Shown: piece by piece, positions 34,441 through 47,775 of the stretch
Position numbering within the stretch: the stretch's first letter is position 1
How the letters are laid out: every line of letters starts with the position of its first letter
Source of the DNA: Chaenocephalus aceratus
Taxonomy: Eukaryota > Chordata > Actinopteri > Perciformes > Channichthyidae
Direction: 5' to 3'
Length of the DNA stretch: 64,000 bases
Assembly (NCBI GenBank): GCA_023974075.1
Contig: CM043789.1
Coordinates: forward strand, 37,722,613-37,786,612
Made by a program: the position numbers and the translations under genes
Notes under the pieces: model-generated
Database searches by the model: none
What the model saw: the letters and a program-made list of their open reading frames with translations, nothing else
What the model was told of the DNA's origin: nothing

Positions 34441-35339
34441 CCTAAATCCATTCGAGTACACAAAAGTTTGAATGTGTATACCGTAGGATTACTTAAAAAT
34501 CAGAAATATATCACCAACACTAGAAATATTTTGTTCCAAAAATGTTCAATGCAAACTAAATTAATTTCGCATTAACAGTTGGTTGATTAAAATAACCCTA
34601 AAAACAGATCTGGCTCAGACGTACTGATTGTATTCTACGACACTGTTTTAATCAAAGCCTCATAAAACACAATAGGAGCAAATACTCGTATAATGTTTCT
34701 TAGTTTCGTAATTTAAAAACTGCTATAAAGACGTTATCAAACATGGAATTAAGTATGCCTTGCCAATGTATCTATAATCTAATTCTAATATTTTGTATCT
34801 GATTACGTTATTCCGATAATGTGTCATTTCTCACCACCTACGCTTAAACTCCTCTAAATGTGTGGAAATAAACACACCATCATGTGGCGATGCAGTGGCA
34901 AATGAGATGTGTGAGTGAAAGTGGAGGATAAATGTATCCAGGATGTCCGTGGCTTAAGATAGGGAGAAGAGTATGAATCTCATTACAAGGGCCCCTGGAC
35001 CTGCCCTGCAGCCAACTGAATCACTCTGAGTGACTTTAAATTGGTGTCCAATGAAGTAGGAATTGATCCTTGGCCCTGCTCTGGTTCTCCGAGGCAGTTG
35101 GGACTGTAATCTTCTCAAGCTGCAGCTCCCCTGGCATCTGTTGAGTTCCATACAGCTGATGTAACTTTGTAATTGGAAAGCGATTCATCTGCAGAGTAAA
35201 ATATTTGCCTCTCTGTTGACACTAGAGGTGTTGACTGATTATTTCGTTAATGCTATCTTGATTGTTTATGTAACACACTGCGGGGGAAATCAGAGACAAG
35301 CCAGCTTCTGATTTCTTTTTGATTTGAAGTGTTTCAAAT
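34441..35339. other. Non-coding, nothing recognised
   Basis: AT-rich spacer between two copies of the same L2 family. No recognised features. Confidence 0.4.
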
Positions 35340-37026
35340 TCTTGTTTTGCTCGATCTCAGTGCTGCATTTGATACTATCGACCATGATATCCCATTGTAA
35401 AGACTAGAGCACTTAGTTGGCATACAGGGAACTGCTTTAGGCTGGTTTAGGCCTATCTATCTGAACGCTCTCAGTTTTTACGTGTTAACGATGAATCTTC
35501 CACACAAACCAAAGTTAGCCATGGAGTGCCACAGGGTTCAGTGCTCGGACCTATTTGTTCACATTATATATGCTTCCGTTAGGCAATATTATAAGGAATC
35601 ATTCTGTAAACTTTCATTGTTATGCGGATGATACTCAACTATATTTATCAATCAAGCCTGATGAAATTAATCATCTAAATAAAATTCAAGACTGCCTTAA
35701 GGACTTAAAAACGTGGATGACCTTAAACTTATTGATGTTAAACACGACCAAAACTGAAGTTATTGTACTTGGCCCGAAGAATCTACGAAACAAATTATCT
35801 AAAGGATATACTAACTATGGATGGCATTAATTTGGCCTCCAGTGAGACTGTAAGGAATCTTGGTGTTATATTTGATCAGGATTTATCCTTTAACGCCCAC
35901 ATAAAATCAATTTCAAGGACCACCTACTTCCATCTACGTAACATTGCAAAAATCAGGCATATCTTGCCTCAAAACGATGCAGAGAAACTAGTCCATGCAT
36001 TTGTTACTTCAAGGCTGGATTATTGCAACTCTTTATTATCAGGGAGTACCAAGAAGTCAGTCAAGTCGCTTCAGCTGATTCAAAATGCTGCAGCTCGTGT
36101 ACTAACCAGAGTTAGGAAAAGGGACCACATTACTCCTGTTCTGGCTGCCTTACACTGGCTCCCTATAGAACACAAAGCCCTTAATGGGCAGGCACCATCT
36201 TACCTTAAAGAACTCATTATACCCTACTGTCCTACTAGGGCATTGCGTTCCAAGAATGCAGGGTTGTTGGTTGTTCCTAGAGTCTCTAAAAGTACAATGG
36301 GAGCCAGAGCCTTTTCTTATCAAGCTCCACATTTGTGGAATCAGCTTCCAGTTTGTGTTCGGGCGGCAGGCACCCTATCCGTTTTTAAGAGTGCGCTTAA
36401 GACCTTCCTTTTGATAAAGCTTATAGTTAGGGCTGATTAGATTCAGCCCCTAGTTTTGCTGATATAGGCTTAGTTTGTCGGGGGACATCTTACTTCTTCC
36501 TTCTCTCTGTCTATACCTGTGTACTCTCATGTTCCGATTAACCCAGCTTCCCCACATTTCTTTCTTTTGGTGTGTATATACGCCGGGATCCGGAGTCATG
36601 GATGATCCTGCGGTCCTGTGTTCTGGATCGCGAGCCCTGGATCGCGAGTCGTGGCTGTGGTCCTGGATCATCGGTCCTGGATCATCGGTCCTGGATGGAT
36701 ATCCTCGTGGATTCATCTTCCAATTATACACACATGCATTTCCAAACATTTGGACTACCTATGTTGGAAATGTATATCTTTTCAATTTACACACGGCATC
36801 TATTGCACGTCTGTCCGTCCTGGGAGAGGGATCCCTCCTCTGTTGCTCTCCCTGAGGTTTCTCCCATTTTTCTCTTTGGAAGTTTTTCCTTGTACGATGT
36901 GAGGGTCTAAGGACAGAGGGTGTCGTATTGTCATACTGATATTCTGTACACACTGTGAAGACCACTGAGACAAATGTAACATTTGTGATATTGGGCTATA
37001 TAAATAAACTGATTGATTGATTGATT
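35340..37026 (+). mobile_element. L2-like LINE, 5'-truncated copy with 3' tail
   Basis: It starts inside the reverse-transcriptase domain and runs to a TGAT-repeat tail at 37010-37026. The 3' module contains short GGATCATCGGTCCTGGAT-type direct repeats and is shared with fragments at 27103, 33936 and 49505. No target duplication was found. Confidence 0.87.
35345..36440 (+). pseudogene. L2-like reverse-transcriptase ORF, broken
   Basis: Blocks in order: VLLDLSAAFDTIDHDI with a stop soon after, then SHGVPQGSVLGPI, the catalytic YADDTQLYLS at about 35617, LGVIFDQDLSFNAHIK, VTSRLDYCNSLLSG, LQLIQNAAARVLTRVRKRD and LAALHWLPIE. About a dozen residues are missing after that block, before KALNGQAPSYLKEL. 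Two frameshifts lie around 35450 and 35555 and another near 35820. The C-terminal 225 codons (35763-36440) are open. Confidence 0.85.
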
Positions 37027-37789
37027 CAAATGAACGTAAATAAAATAAATACTTATATGATCAGCATGTACAACTAAATGAGAATAAGGCTGAGGGCTTG
37101 ACAATGCAAGGTGCACTGCTCGTGGGAGATGTCTCTGAATAGCAGAGGCACAGTCACCCTCATTCAGCCTGCCAGTCATTAAATGATAACAGCCTACTAA
37201 CATATTAAAGTTAGAATTGTAAGGTCTCAGTGTGCATCCAACATAACAATCGGTGCAGGTATAAGTCACCCTATGTTCATAAGTTGTATGTGTGTGGTTG
37301 TAAGGATTTAGTTGCTTCTAGTGTACATTATTCAGTACAAAAGTGGTTAATTATTGAAATCAGCCCCTAACCACCACAATTGATAATATCGGATTTAGAC
37401 AAACAAGGTTGGCCTGATATCAATACCCTATTGAAACCAAATAGAGACCTTGTTGAACCATTCTGAATGAAGCCACTGAACCAACATGTTGTATGTATTC
37501 AGGGTTAAAAGCAGGGAATGCACTTGAAAGCTACATTGAGGCCTCAGAAGGACAGTGTTAAGAAAAACAATGTTGCAGACAGATGCAAATACCATGAAGA
37601 TGCTGGAACACTGGATCTGATGTCTCACTAACTGAAGGTTTGAATTGAGAGGCTTGGCCAAGGAGAAACAGAAGATGAGCAAAAGAAGCAAATACAAGTG
37701 TGCATCTGCATTGTAGGTCCCCAGCTATTCTGTAGCTCAGCCATTCTCCATCCCTATTTATCCTAAAGGTAGTAAGCTTATCTATCTCA
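37027..37789. other. Non-coding, nothing recognised
   Basis: Spacer between the L2 and Rex1-like LINEs. No recognised features. Confidence 0.4.
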
Positions 37790-38190
37790 TAAGCTCATAA
37801 GTATGTGTCCGTTGGTGTTTTTCCTAATGATATCAGCGACCATTGCACTATTGCTTGCGTTAGGAGCACTAAGTTGCCCAAAGCCAAGGGCCTTATTGTG
37901 CTCAGGCGCTGCTTCAAACACTTATCTGAGCAGGCTTTCCTACATGATCTGGCAGAGGTTAAATGGCACTTCATAGCGTTAATTCCATCTGTCGATGTTG
38001 CCGTCCAATTTTTTATTGATCAGTTTTTATCGTATTAATAGACATGCCCCCCTTAGAAAATTCAGAGTTAAAGGCCCTGACACACCAACCCGATTTTGGG
38101 AGTCAGAGGCCGTCAGAGGCTGTCGGGCATTCGCGGCGCCGTAGTCAGGTTGGTGTGTCCCGCACCGTCGACCGTGACACGCCTTATTTG

Positions 38191-38256
38191 GACTGCCAGA
38201 CCCGATGCATGGCCGATTCAACATGTTGAATCGGCCATGCATCGGGTCTGGCAGTC
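38191..38256. repeat. Perfect 66-bp palindrome without spacer
   Basis: Two 33-base arms, 38191-38223 and 38224-38256, are exact reverse complements with no loop, centred on CAACATGTTG. Each arm begins GACTGCCAGACCCGATGCAT. A few further bases on both outer sides also pair after a small indel. It lies inside the Harbinger derivative. Confidence 0.95.
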
Positions 38257-38385
38257 GGACCAAATAATCACTCTGATTGGCTGTTCAGCTAGCGAATCAG
38301 TGCATGAGAAGCGAAGCGGAAGTGAGAGACGTAAACAAACAATTTAAGAAGGCACACACAGACTGCTATTCATTTTCATCTCATC

Positions 38386-38484
38386 ATGGCGATCTGGAAT
38401 GATGCAAACGAAGACCTGCTCATCACCTTGATCCAGGAGAGGCCAGCTCTGTATGATATTACGGAGAAAAGATACTCTTCTTCT
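38386..38484 (+). pseudogene. MADF-domain first-exon fragment in the Harbinger derivative
   Basis: From the ATG at 38386 the frame reads MAIWNDANEDLLITLIQERP and then ALYDITEKRYSS, the start of a MADF domain (LI.L..ERPALYD....Y). After about 33 residues it enters a TCTTCTTCTTCT stretch and loses similarity. It is a different family from the MADF exons at 1898 and 2530. Confidence 0.7.
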
Positions 38485-40875
38485 TCTCTGTCTTCCGGTT
38501 GTTGCCTCTTTTGAATGACGAATACACACTACCGCCGCCTGCTGGTAAGGAGAGTTATTGCCACTCACGCACTGAAGTCGGTGGTGCGGTGTGTTCCCGT
38601 GCGACACATGGCCAAAACGCAGGAGAACACGGCCAGGCAACAGCCGACTTCAGCGTCGGCTAGTCCTCTGGTGACTGCTTGATGTGTCAGGGCCTTAAGA
38701 ATAAGAACACTCCATGGTTTACTAGAGAACTATCGGATCTAATTCATGATCGAAATACTAGCTAGAAAGTCTAACACTAGTGATGACTGGCTTCTTTTTC
38801 GTGTCCTCAGAAATAAATGTTCAGCCTTTATTAAAAAAGCTAAAGCTGATTACTATCTGAGCTTAACCACTGATTGTTTTAATGACCATTCTAAGTTCTG
38901 GAAAACAATGAAATCACTTCAGAACAAGAAGGTTTCTAGTTTCCCAAAAAAATTGAAGGTCAGTGATTCTTTTATTTCAGATTCAGATGGTATGGCTAAC
39001 TTGCTCACTTCAAAAAGGCTGGTCACATTTTTGATGAGCAAAGTCATGACTCTCTAAAGGGTCGTACTCACAGCCCAAGTCAAGAGATGAACTCCCCTGT
39101 TTTTGATTTAGCTTATTTCTCGGTCTCTGAAGTCTTACAGGGTTTGCAATCAATTGATCCTAAAAAGTCTGCCGGGCCTGACGGCCTCGACCCGTTCTTT
39201 TTAAAAATTGTAGCTCAGATTATAGCACAACCAGTAACTGATATTTTTAATCTCTCCCTGTCCACTCACACACTGCCAGCTGTGTGGAAGCAAGCTCTGG
39301 CATGCCCCTCTTGAAAGCTGGTGATCCCACAGAGTTAAATAATTATCGTCCTATCTCAAATCTTTCTGCGTTATCAAAGATTCTTGAGTCCCTAGTTTCT
39401 ACTCAGCTAAAACTTTTTTTAAATTCACACAACATCCTTAACCCTATGCAATCTGGATTCAGATCAAAGCACAGTACTGTGACTGCCGGTCTGAAAGTCT
39501 TAGACGATATTAAGGCTGCTTTGGATAACAAATCTGTATGTGTTGCATTGTTTATTGACCTGGCCAAAGCATTTGACACTGTAGATCACCACATTATGTC
39601 TAATGTTATGTTGATGTCTCGTTTCGGTCATAATGCCATTTGCTGGTTTCAGAGTTATCTAACCGATCGTACTCAATGCGTCAGGTTGGGTAGTACTGTC
39701 TCTGACCCTGTCACCTTGAAGAAGGGAGTTCCACAGGGCTCTATTTTGGGGCCTTTGCTCTTTTTATTATATGTAAACAATATTTGTAATCAGATGCAAT
39801 TTTCTACCTATCATATGTATGCTGATGACACTATTGTATACTCATATGCTCCTTCTCTGGATATGGCCGTTTCCAATTTAAAATCTGATTGTATCACCCT
39901 GCAGCATGCACTTCTTGATTCCAAACTGCTTTTGAACAGTAAGAAAACCAAAGCAATGCTTTTTGCTCCCAAGTCAGCGTCCTCTTGCCTCTCCATTGAC
40001 ACCCTTGATGGCGTCTCTGTTGAGTTTGTCGATACCTACAAATATCTTGGCTTTTAGTTAGACAGTAATCTCAACTTCAAACACCATATTGAAGTTCTAA
40101 CTAAGAAATTGAAATTCACTCTTGGCTTCCTTTACAGACTTAAATGTTGTTTTTCAACTTCATCCCGTAAAAGGTTGGTCTCTGGCTTATTCCTGTCCCA
40201 GCTGGACTATGGTGATACCATTTATAGATTTGCCTGTCCCACTGTTTTGGCCAAACTTGACCCACTCTCCCACGCTGCACTGCGTTATATATCAAATGCA
40301 CCCTATAGGACTCATCATTGCAAACTGTATAGCCTAACTGGATGGTCCTCACTTACTATGTGTAGGATGCAGCATTGGTTTATATTAATGTATAAAGCCA
40401 TTTTAGGTACTGTAAGCTTCCACTGTACAAATGTGCCAGATTTGCTCCAGTTTGTGACTCTGACAGCCTCAGACCCAGTGCCTGGATACGGGTCCAGGTT
40501 CCTGCTGTGTGGACTGAGGCTGGGAAAAGGAGTCTTTTTTATTATGGTCCTTGGTCTTGGAATGACCTTCAATCACGCCTCAAACTGAGGGCACTTGTCT
40601 CAATAGCATGTTTTAAATTGAAGTTGTCTGAAGCCTTACCACCAGCTGCTCTTGCAGTAATAAGTAGTGCACCTTTCTTACTGTCCTAATGTGCACAATG
40701 TAGTGACTGCTTTTTTGTCTTTTGTTTTCTTAGTTATGTTCTCTGTATTTTATATGTTTGTGTTATGTGTTATGTGTAACGTTGCTGCCTTCTTGGCCAG
40801 GTCAGCATTGCAAATGAGATTCTATCTCAATGCTTTTATCTGGTTAAATAAAGGTTAAATAAAATTTTAAAAAAA

Positions 40876-43473
40876 AACTATCTGAAGATGAGTCATATCA
40901 GTGACTCAACTAATCTTAGTTAAAACAATCTATGAAACACATTGTATCATCACCGGTTCAAACTTTCTATCTCCTTGATATACCAGAGAACTCCAGTCAG
41001 ACCACCACTTGCACAACAACACACTACAATATCACTGTGGTGCAATATATACTATGGAACAATGATATTACTGGCTACAACTACATTTTTGTTATCACTA
41101 CCGAATACTGTTACTATAAAAAGGTGTAAAATAACAACATGCAATACTCTACTACTTACAGTCATCTAGCAGCGAGTTCATTACTTTCTATTTGTTGCAT
41201 TAAATGTGTACTTGTTTGATTTTTATCTTATGTGATATTGGTGAGAATGACCTTACACAAAACAGATACGGTATGTGAGACGTGCTGAATGGTTCCCAAC
41301 TTTAAAAAGGACAGTCTAATGTCAAAATATGTATAAAATATACTGTTTGTACTCATGGTGTATTTCCTTTATGTCGATGGTATTAGCTAAAGAGTTACTA
41401 AACATTGAGAACAAAAATGCCAGATTTGTTAGGATGCCGACATCACCGCAGCAGCACACCCACAACAGTATAGTCCACCCTGTCCCTCCACCCAATGGAG
41501 AGAGGGCTCAGAGCGTTCAAGTACACAGCCTAGAGAGGTGTCCGAGGTCCTGTGAGGCCCCGTCACCCCTGGCCTTTCCAGACTGACCTAGAGGGACACT
41601 GCTGACCCAAAGTGTTGATTCTGCGGGCAGTTCTTAAATATATATATGGTAAATGGACTTTGAGAGCCACTGGGGGTGAAGTATCTTGCCCTGGGATAGA
41701 TCCACATGTTTACTGCAACGGCTGAGATCACTCCTATATATGTAGAAGTTGTGAGAAAAGAGTCAAACAACTTCTATGACTACAAAAGGTGTGAGTCCTT
41801 TACTTACTTGCTGAAAAACTTTACAAGAAAACCGTTGGAAAACAGTTACCCTCAATATTCTATGTTTCCATAGTAACACTGATTACTGTCCAACTGTTAC
41901 TGTGAAGGTAAAATATCACAGAAACGGCACTGTCTGAGTTTTTGTATCAATAAGCAAAAAAGTGTATTTCCAATCACCGTCGATGTGCCTATTGTGCAAG
42001 AATTCCTCGCAATGTGAATGCAGAAACAAGATGTTGTGCAGATACATCCCATGATGCATTGCTTGCATCCAGTAGAAGAAGAACAAGCTTAACTACAAAA
42101 AGAGATATCATAAAGACAGGGGATTATGTGACGTATGAACTAGTAATCTTAAAGCGTTCTCCTTCCTTTTCATTGAAATTGTTACACAGTGAAATACAGT
42201 AAATAGAAAGATTATATTCCCAACCTTATGGAAACACACAGACTCCGCCATGCTTCCACAAATGGATTTGCTATGGATATTTTCAGGGTCACTCTGTTGG
42301 TCCATAATCTCATTTGGAGTGAATGAAATAAACATATCCGTGGGAATTGGACACAGTTAATTCCGAAGGGTTGCAAATTGATTTTCTGTAGAGCCGAGTA
42401 CGGAGAGCAGTCGTGGGGCATGAAGACCTCCATCTCCATCAGGCAGCTTTCACGGTATGGAGTGGTAGGTTCGAGTTCTTGGATGAACGCTCCTTTTCTT
42501 CATCGACTTTAAGTTTGAACTGTGTCATTGCATTTTGTAATGACACAGCATTTATTTTACTGCTGATCTGGGCTCCATACAAATGTCAGTAAAGAACGTA
42601 AAAAGGACTTTTTTTTTAAATAGTTACAGTAAAGAATTTCCTGTGCTGCCGCTGAAGGGGACACATCGATGACCAAATCAAACCTTCGGCTCCGCAGTAA
42701 AAGCAGAGCCTGGAAAATGACTGCATGATTTGAAGCATTACAATGTGCTTTGTGTGATGGCTCTCGTGTTCAGGATCGCTGTCTTTGAAAGCTCCACCAG
42801 GCCCCGACCAATCTGTTCACTGCACTTTCCTCCACAATATGAAGATGCATTCCTTCATCATCGGCACCGCATTTCAAACTGATCAGCCATTATTATTAGA
42901 CTCATTGAAGGCAGGCTGCTATGGCAACTGGTCCAGAGGAAAAGCATTTATCTCACCACAAAGGCAATGGCTTTCATGCTGCTCTGCATAACATTTGGTT
43001 TCTTTGTTCAGATGTGTACAGCTAGATGTAAGGTACCGTTTCTTTGTTTTTTGTAATTACCAGATTGAATGCATCTATCCATTCAAAACATCGCTCATTC
43101 ATTGTTTCGTAAAGCTCCACCACATCATTATAAAATTGTGTTTGAATAGTTTTCTGTTCAAACTAAGCTTTTAAAGTCTGTCGATGAATTGAAGCTGAAA
43201 AAACACACAGCGGCGAGTTTATGACTTTATAATCTCTCTGCATACACAATCCTGTGGAGGAGAGCCGAGGCTGCTTTCTAAGTTGCTGCAATCAATAGTA
43301 ATTCAGCAGAAGCCAGAGGGAAGAGAGTTAATTAGCTCGAGGTTCTCCGGTATAATTGAACAGATGTGTTTTGAAATTGGTCACCTCACCATTGCAACGC
43401 CAGTGGTAATATTCCTCCCACACCGGTATGCTCGCATGCAGAGACAAGAGAGAGAGAGAGAGAGGAGAGAGAG

Positions 43474-43518
<45 letters not shown>

Positions 43519-43519
43519 T

Positions 43520-43574
<55 letters not shown>

Positions 43575-44879
43575 AGAGAATTACTGTACAGCCTTTGTGA
43601 AATACAACTCAGCTGCTCACAACAGTCCACCCAAGAGACTGCTGGGAAGGCAATTAACCTTCGACCTCCCTGAAACACTGGCCACACGCCGGCTGAGACT
43701 AGCTAGCGTAACACCTTTAACCTTACAGGACTTTGATTTGCAGCCGTGTGAGGCTGTTTTGAATTGAGTTAGCTCAGTCCCATCATGCATCATTCATACC
43801 CAGAGCCTGCTTGGCTTTGGACGCCCTGTGGTCCCCGCACCACCTCAGTTCTCATCTGTGTGGGGCCCTCCAGCCAAAGGCTGCTGCCGGTGATAAGGAG
43901 ATGGCAGGGGCCGCACCTGACGAGTGGCATCTTCCCACCATCACTTCTCCCATTTCATTTCCCTGCTTTAAAAGGAGGAGACATCAGGATGCGCTGGCCC
44001 CAGGCTACGACTGCACCTCCTCTCCATGATTCACTCGTCTCAGGCCAGCCGCTCCCTCCTCTCCTTTTCTTTTGTTAGTCAACACTTAACATACTGCCTC
44101 TCTCCAGAACCGAAGGTGATGGCTGCTCAGGAATCTCAAGGTTCAGATGAACTAATAAAAACCCCTTTCGTCACTCAAGTACTCACGACACCTATGAGTC
44201 ACTAATGGAACTCAATCAATAAGGCAACACAAGCAACACCGAGCTATTCTCATTCTGTAGATTCTTCCACGATGGAGATTTCGATATACGTGCACAGGTA
44301 GTATGTTCATTTCAGTGAATAAAGATACATGAAAAAAGTCTCGCAACAAAGAAATTAAATATGCAAAGAGAAGTATGTATAAATAAATCAGAATCTATTC
44401 CACATGAAAATTCTGCACTGGAGTGGAATTTGGATAGCTGTATCGCCTGAAAGCAAATTTCAATTAAATTCTGCTGAAAAGGAAGACCACTTGCTGAATA
44501 CATTTTGCATTACTTCACATATATGTTCAGACATTTACTGTACAGTGTTTGGCCTTGCACAAATTGCCTTTCCATTGATCTTTCTAAAATCATGGAGCAG
44601 GTGAAGAGGAATAAACAAACTAAAGAAAGCCGCTGTACACTTCAGTAACACGAACAGCAGGCAGACAGTTAGCAACTGGTGAACACAGTGGAGCGATTAG
44701 CAGCAAAGAGCCACATATTTCCCTCAGGAGTTGGCGGGGAGCAAAACAACAAGAGGGAGAACGTTGGACTTCCCCTGCTATCAGGAGGCGAGGAGCACAC
44801 GTCCAAAATGAAAACTCATTTAGCAATTAACTTGCTCAATGTGTAAATACACTGTATTAAGTGATCAGTTGTACAGTAA
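40876..44879. other. Long non-coding stretch, apparently mostly unique
   Basis: No recognised coding exon or complete element in about 4 kb. A (GA)n tract lies at 43446-43578. The piece at about 41648-41705, with GGTGAAGTATCTTGCCCTGG, resembles the SINE-like block also present at the window end. All frames listed by length alone in this stretch lack known motifs. Confidence 0.45.
43446..43578 (+). repeat. (GA)n microsatellite with interruptions
   Basis: GA repeats with several GG interruptions, giving Arg/Glu-rich frames on plus and Ser/Leu-rich frames on minus that are not real proteins. Confidence 0.97.
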
Positions 44880-45450
44880 ACCTTTTAAAGGTGGATCACA
44901 TCACTCCAGTTGGAGGTCTTTACACAGGCTTCCTGTCTGTCAGAGAATTGACTTAAGATCGAGAGAGAAGAGAATGGCTCGGGCCAAAATACAGTACATT
45001 ATGAACCACGAAAAGTATCAGGTCGCCTGGGACGGGTCTGCAGTGATTCCCCTACCGTTGTCGGAGACCCGCGCCCCCCCTGAAATTCAAGGTGTTTCTT
45101 TCTTCTTCTTTTTTTAATAATACATATAGCACCAAATGAATTGCAACTAATCTATAGCTACCGTCACTTTTCACATTGAACATGTGCTCTTTTATTAAAT
45201 AAACTAAACACTTTCATTTTAAGTTATGAGTTTAGTGTTTTTGACCCTAAGAAACACCGATGCATTAATCCCCCCGCCCAATTTTAGCTATTGTATTTTA
45301 TACCTGTATTAGCCGATTTGATTTTGTTCTTTGTTTTTAATGACACTTTTATAATGTGATTCTGTTGCACTATATTGTAACGCTCTTAGTGTTCTACCTT
45401 TTGGTAAAGCACTTTGAATGCCTCGTGTGCTATAAAAATAAATGTGCCTC
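44880..45450 (+). mobile_element. L2-like LINE relic
   Basis: Near 44893-44965 the sequence encodes, with shifts, GGATCACATCACTCCAGT (DHITPV) and an HRLPVCQRIDLR-like stretch, an L2 C-terminal block. The end at about 45403-45440 has TAAAGCACTTTGAATGCCTC and GTGCTATAAAAATAAATG, an L2-like 3' tail. Between them much coding sequence is lost. More diverged than the other L2 copies here. Confidence 0.6.
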
Positions 45451-47456
45451 GTCTTTTACCGCTACCAGAAGGTGGCCGAAAGAATGACTTGAATGAAAGT
45501 AGAAGATTCTTTTAGTGGTTCATGAGACATTTAGCCTATTTATATGTTGCAATTAGAGTGCACTTAAGGCATCATGAAAAAAAGATCCAGTCGTCCCTAC
45601 TGTAAATGTCCCCGTGCTATATTCCACCTCCACACGTCAGTGAGGCCACAGAGCAGAACTACTCTCCAGTCAAGTGTGCCGCTGTGTGTACTTAAGATGG
45701 CTTTTGTCATTTCAAAGTGAAGCAGCTTCTGCATTTTCCCTCTATCCTCTTCTTCATCACCCGTCTCACGCGCACGTCCCTCCTCAGGCTCTCGGTAGGC
45801 CGGTCATTTGAAGCTATTGCTCAAATGGGCTATTGAGTTGTTGTCCAACTCAACTTAAAATGCTTCGTTTCTCTTTTTGACTTGCACCAGCATTCCAGAG
45901 TGTAACATAATCCATGTGTGTGTAGCATACAGAGGAAGAGGAGTTTGTTTTGATCTCAGGTTTTAAGATGGCGGCATGTGACCCCTCTTCCTTCCAAAAC
46001 CACAAAGTCCCTCTCCGCTGCTGCTGCTGCTATTACTTCACCTTCCTCAGGATCAGGTGGCGTTGATAAAAGCTTTCAGAGAGGCGCTGGGGACGTGTGG
46101 GCGGAGAGTATGAGATGATGCATGTTCAGATGTTTGAATGCACGGCGCCTGATGGAGAACCTTCGAAAGTCAACTCCCAAGGTCATCCTATCATTATTTT
46201 CTTATAGGTGTTCTTATAGTTTTTTGTTCAGCTTTCAGGAGCTGGTTTGCTTCCAATCCTGCTTTGATCATTTGTTCCATCTGTAAGATTCTCTCATCCT
46301 CCGTTATACTCATTAGTGATTTGGCCCCATTCATTCCCAATGAACGGAACGACCTGTGCAGTGGGGTGATGTGTTTAGCACCGAAATGTAATGACTTTGT
46401 ACGTGTTCTTTATCTTTAAGTGACTACATGTGACCTTTAATCAACACATCTCTGTTTCTTACTCCTCCTTGTATCCATTCCAAGTTGATGCTGTAGGGTA
46501 CGAGAGTGTGAGCTGGAAATAAACAACAGACATCAGCGTAATTATGAGAGGCTTCTCGTGTATCAGATGCTTCGCTCTGTTAATTGGTGATACACAACAA
46601 AATCAAACGGAATCCACAAGATGCATTCAGGGTATCCGATATCCAGACAACAAATCCAACCACAAGCAGCAGAATAAAGAGGCTCTTTTTCTGTGAACTA
46701 ACTCGGTTTTTGCCTTCTCTCCCTCGGCTCCTAATAAGTGTGATCAGAGCTGAATGGCCTAACAGCCTGACCCTCATTATAACCAAAAGTAATAAGGATA
46801 AGACACCAGTGAACCAGGCCTCATTAGGCCTGTAGCTGGAAGACTCGTCGAGGGTCATCACCCGAGACGTCTTGCACTGCTCCTGACACTTCTGCTTTCC
46901 CATTGTCTCACAAAGCATTGTTCTCCAGCCAACGGCGTCACACTTGTATGGAAGGCATTATTAAAGAACTCTGTGATTTGGGATATCCTTTGCTCTTCAC
47001 TGCTATTTCTACTATTCCAGACAGGCTGCTGGACCGTGCACCATTTTAAAATGCATTGCAACTATTTTCTGTCATGCACTGTTTACCGCAAAGCCCCAAA
47101 TCGATTAATTTAAACCATGCACTCCGTGAGAAATGACAAGCAGGCATGCCATAAGACAAGTGACTGTTCTCTGCTTCCTGGTAATACATTCAATAAGCCA
47201 TACCGTCTTTTAACCTTCAATTCTGACCAAGTGTGCATACTTCTTTTATCCCATTGATTTAATTATAGACTGGATGACTTGTGTGTGTCTTGCAGGTCAG
47301 GAGATGTTGGTACAAGTGGAGCTCCGCAGATGAATTCATTCATCGAGTGAGCGAGACTGCACATTTACTGGGAAATGTAAATCATTAGTTAAACTCCCCT
47401 TGCAATCATTTCCTGCTAGAGTAACTTTATGTCGCCTCGGGTAAGCCCAGACCGGG
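45451..47456. other. Non-coding, apparently unique sequence
   Basis: No recognised coding exon or complete mobile element in about 2 kb. Frames on both strands at 46580-46918 overlap each other and lack known motifs. Confidence 0.4.
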
Positions 47457-47775
47457 TTAAAGGGCCCATGTCATGCTTTTCCGGTTATTACCCGTCCCCT
47501 TGTGTGTTATGAAGGTTTTCTTGCAACGTCCCGACCAATCAGAGCACACTGGGCTCACAGGGAGGGGGGGCAGGAGCTCCAACAAGCCATTTAGGACAGA
47601 GAGTGAATACACATACTATACAGAGATGCTGTTTGACAGCGGTTTTCAAGGTGTGAGGCGCGCCTCCCCTGGGGGGCGCCAGAGAGCTTCAGGGGAGGCG
47701 CAGCGTGAGAAAAAGATAACGAGAAACAGTGAAATCTAGCTAGTTAACTTCAGCTAACTTTATGCGAGCGGCAAC

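Larger units (their letters stand above)
38069..38698 (+). mobile_element. PIF/Harbinger derivative inserted in LINE coding sequence
   Basis: The element spans 38072-38695 (624 bp). It begins AGGCCCTGACACACCAA and ends TTGATGTGTCAGGGCCT, a 17-bp inverted repeat with one mismatch, and TAA flanks both sides (38069-38071, 38696-38698). Removing it together with one TAA restores the LINE reading frame, so the boundaries are exact. Inside are a 66-bp palindrome and a MADF first exon. It has no transposase. Confidence 0.92.
37805..40588 (+). pseudogene. Rex1-like endonuclease/reverse-transcriptase ORF, broken
   Basis: The end of the nuclease is seen as NDISDHCTIACVR. Coding goes on to RHAPLRKFRV, where the Harbinger insert lies, and resumes at 38699 with NKNTPWFTRELSDLIHD. 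Reverse-transcriptase blocks: DPKKSAGPDGLDPFFLK, NNYRPISNLSALSKILE, LFIDLAKAFDTVDHH, LKKGVPQGSILGPLLF and MYADDTIVYSY (catalytic YADD at about 39820), VDTYKYLGF. The thumb-like C-terminus at 40109-40588 has LFLSQLDYGDTIY and APYRTHHCKLYS. Frameshifts near 38033, 39035 and 39305 and stops at 38762 and 40057 make it inactive. Confidence 0.83.
37790..40875 (+). mobile_element. Rex1-like LINE, 5'-truncated, with a Harbinger element inside
   Basis: The copy starts at the end of the endonuclease domain and runs through the reverse transcriptase to a tail ATCTGGTTAAATAAAGGTTA ending in A-rich sequence. The tail and the THHCKLYSLTGW-type C-terminal block fit Rex1/Babar; I am sure of a non-LTR LINE and less sure of the exact family. 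The 5' limit is only approximate. A 624-bp Harbinger derivative interrupts coding sequence at 38072. Confidence 0.8.

Noticed and set aside
43283..43687. Arg/Glu-rich or Ser/Leu-rich proteins
   Set aside because: Translation of the (GA)n microsatellite on either strand.
46580..46918. Overlapping frames of 83 and 112 codons on both strands
   Set aside because: No motif or start context, and they are mutual shadows in AT-rich DNA.
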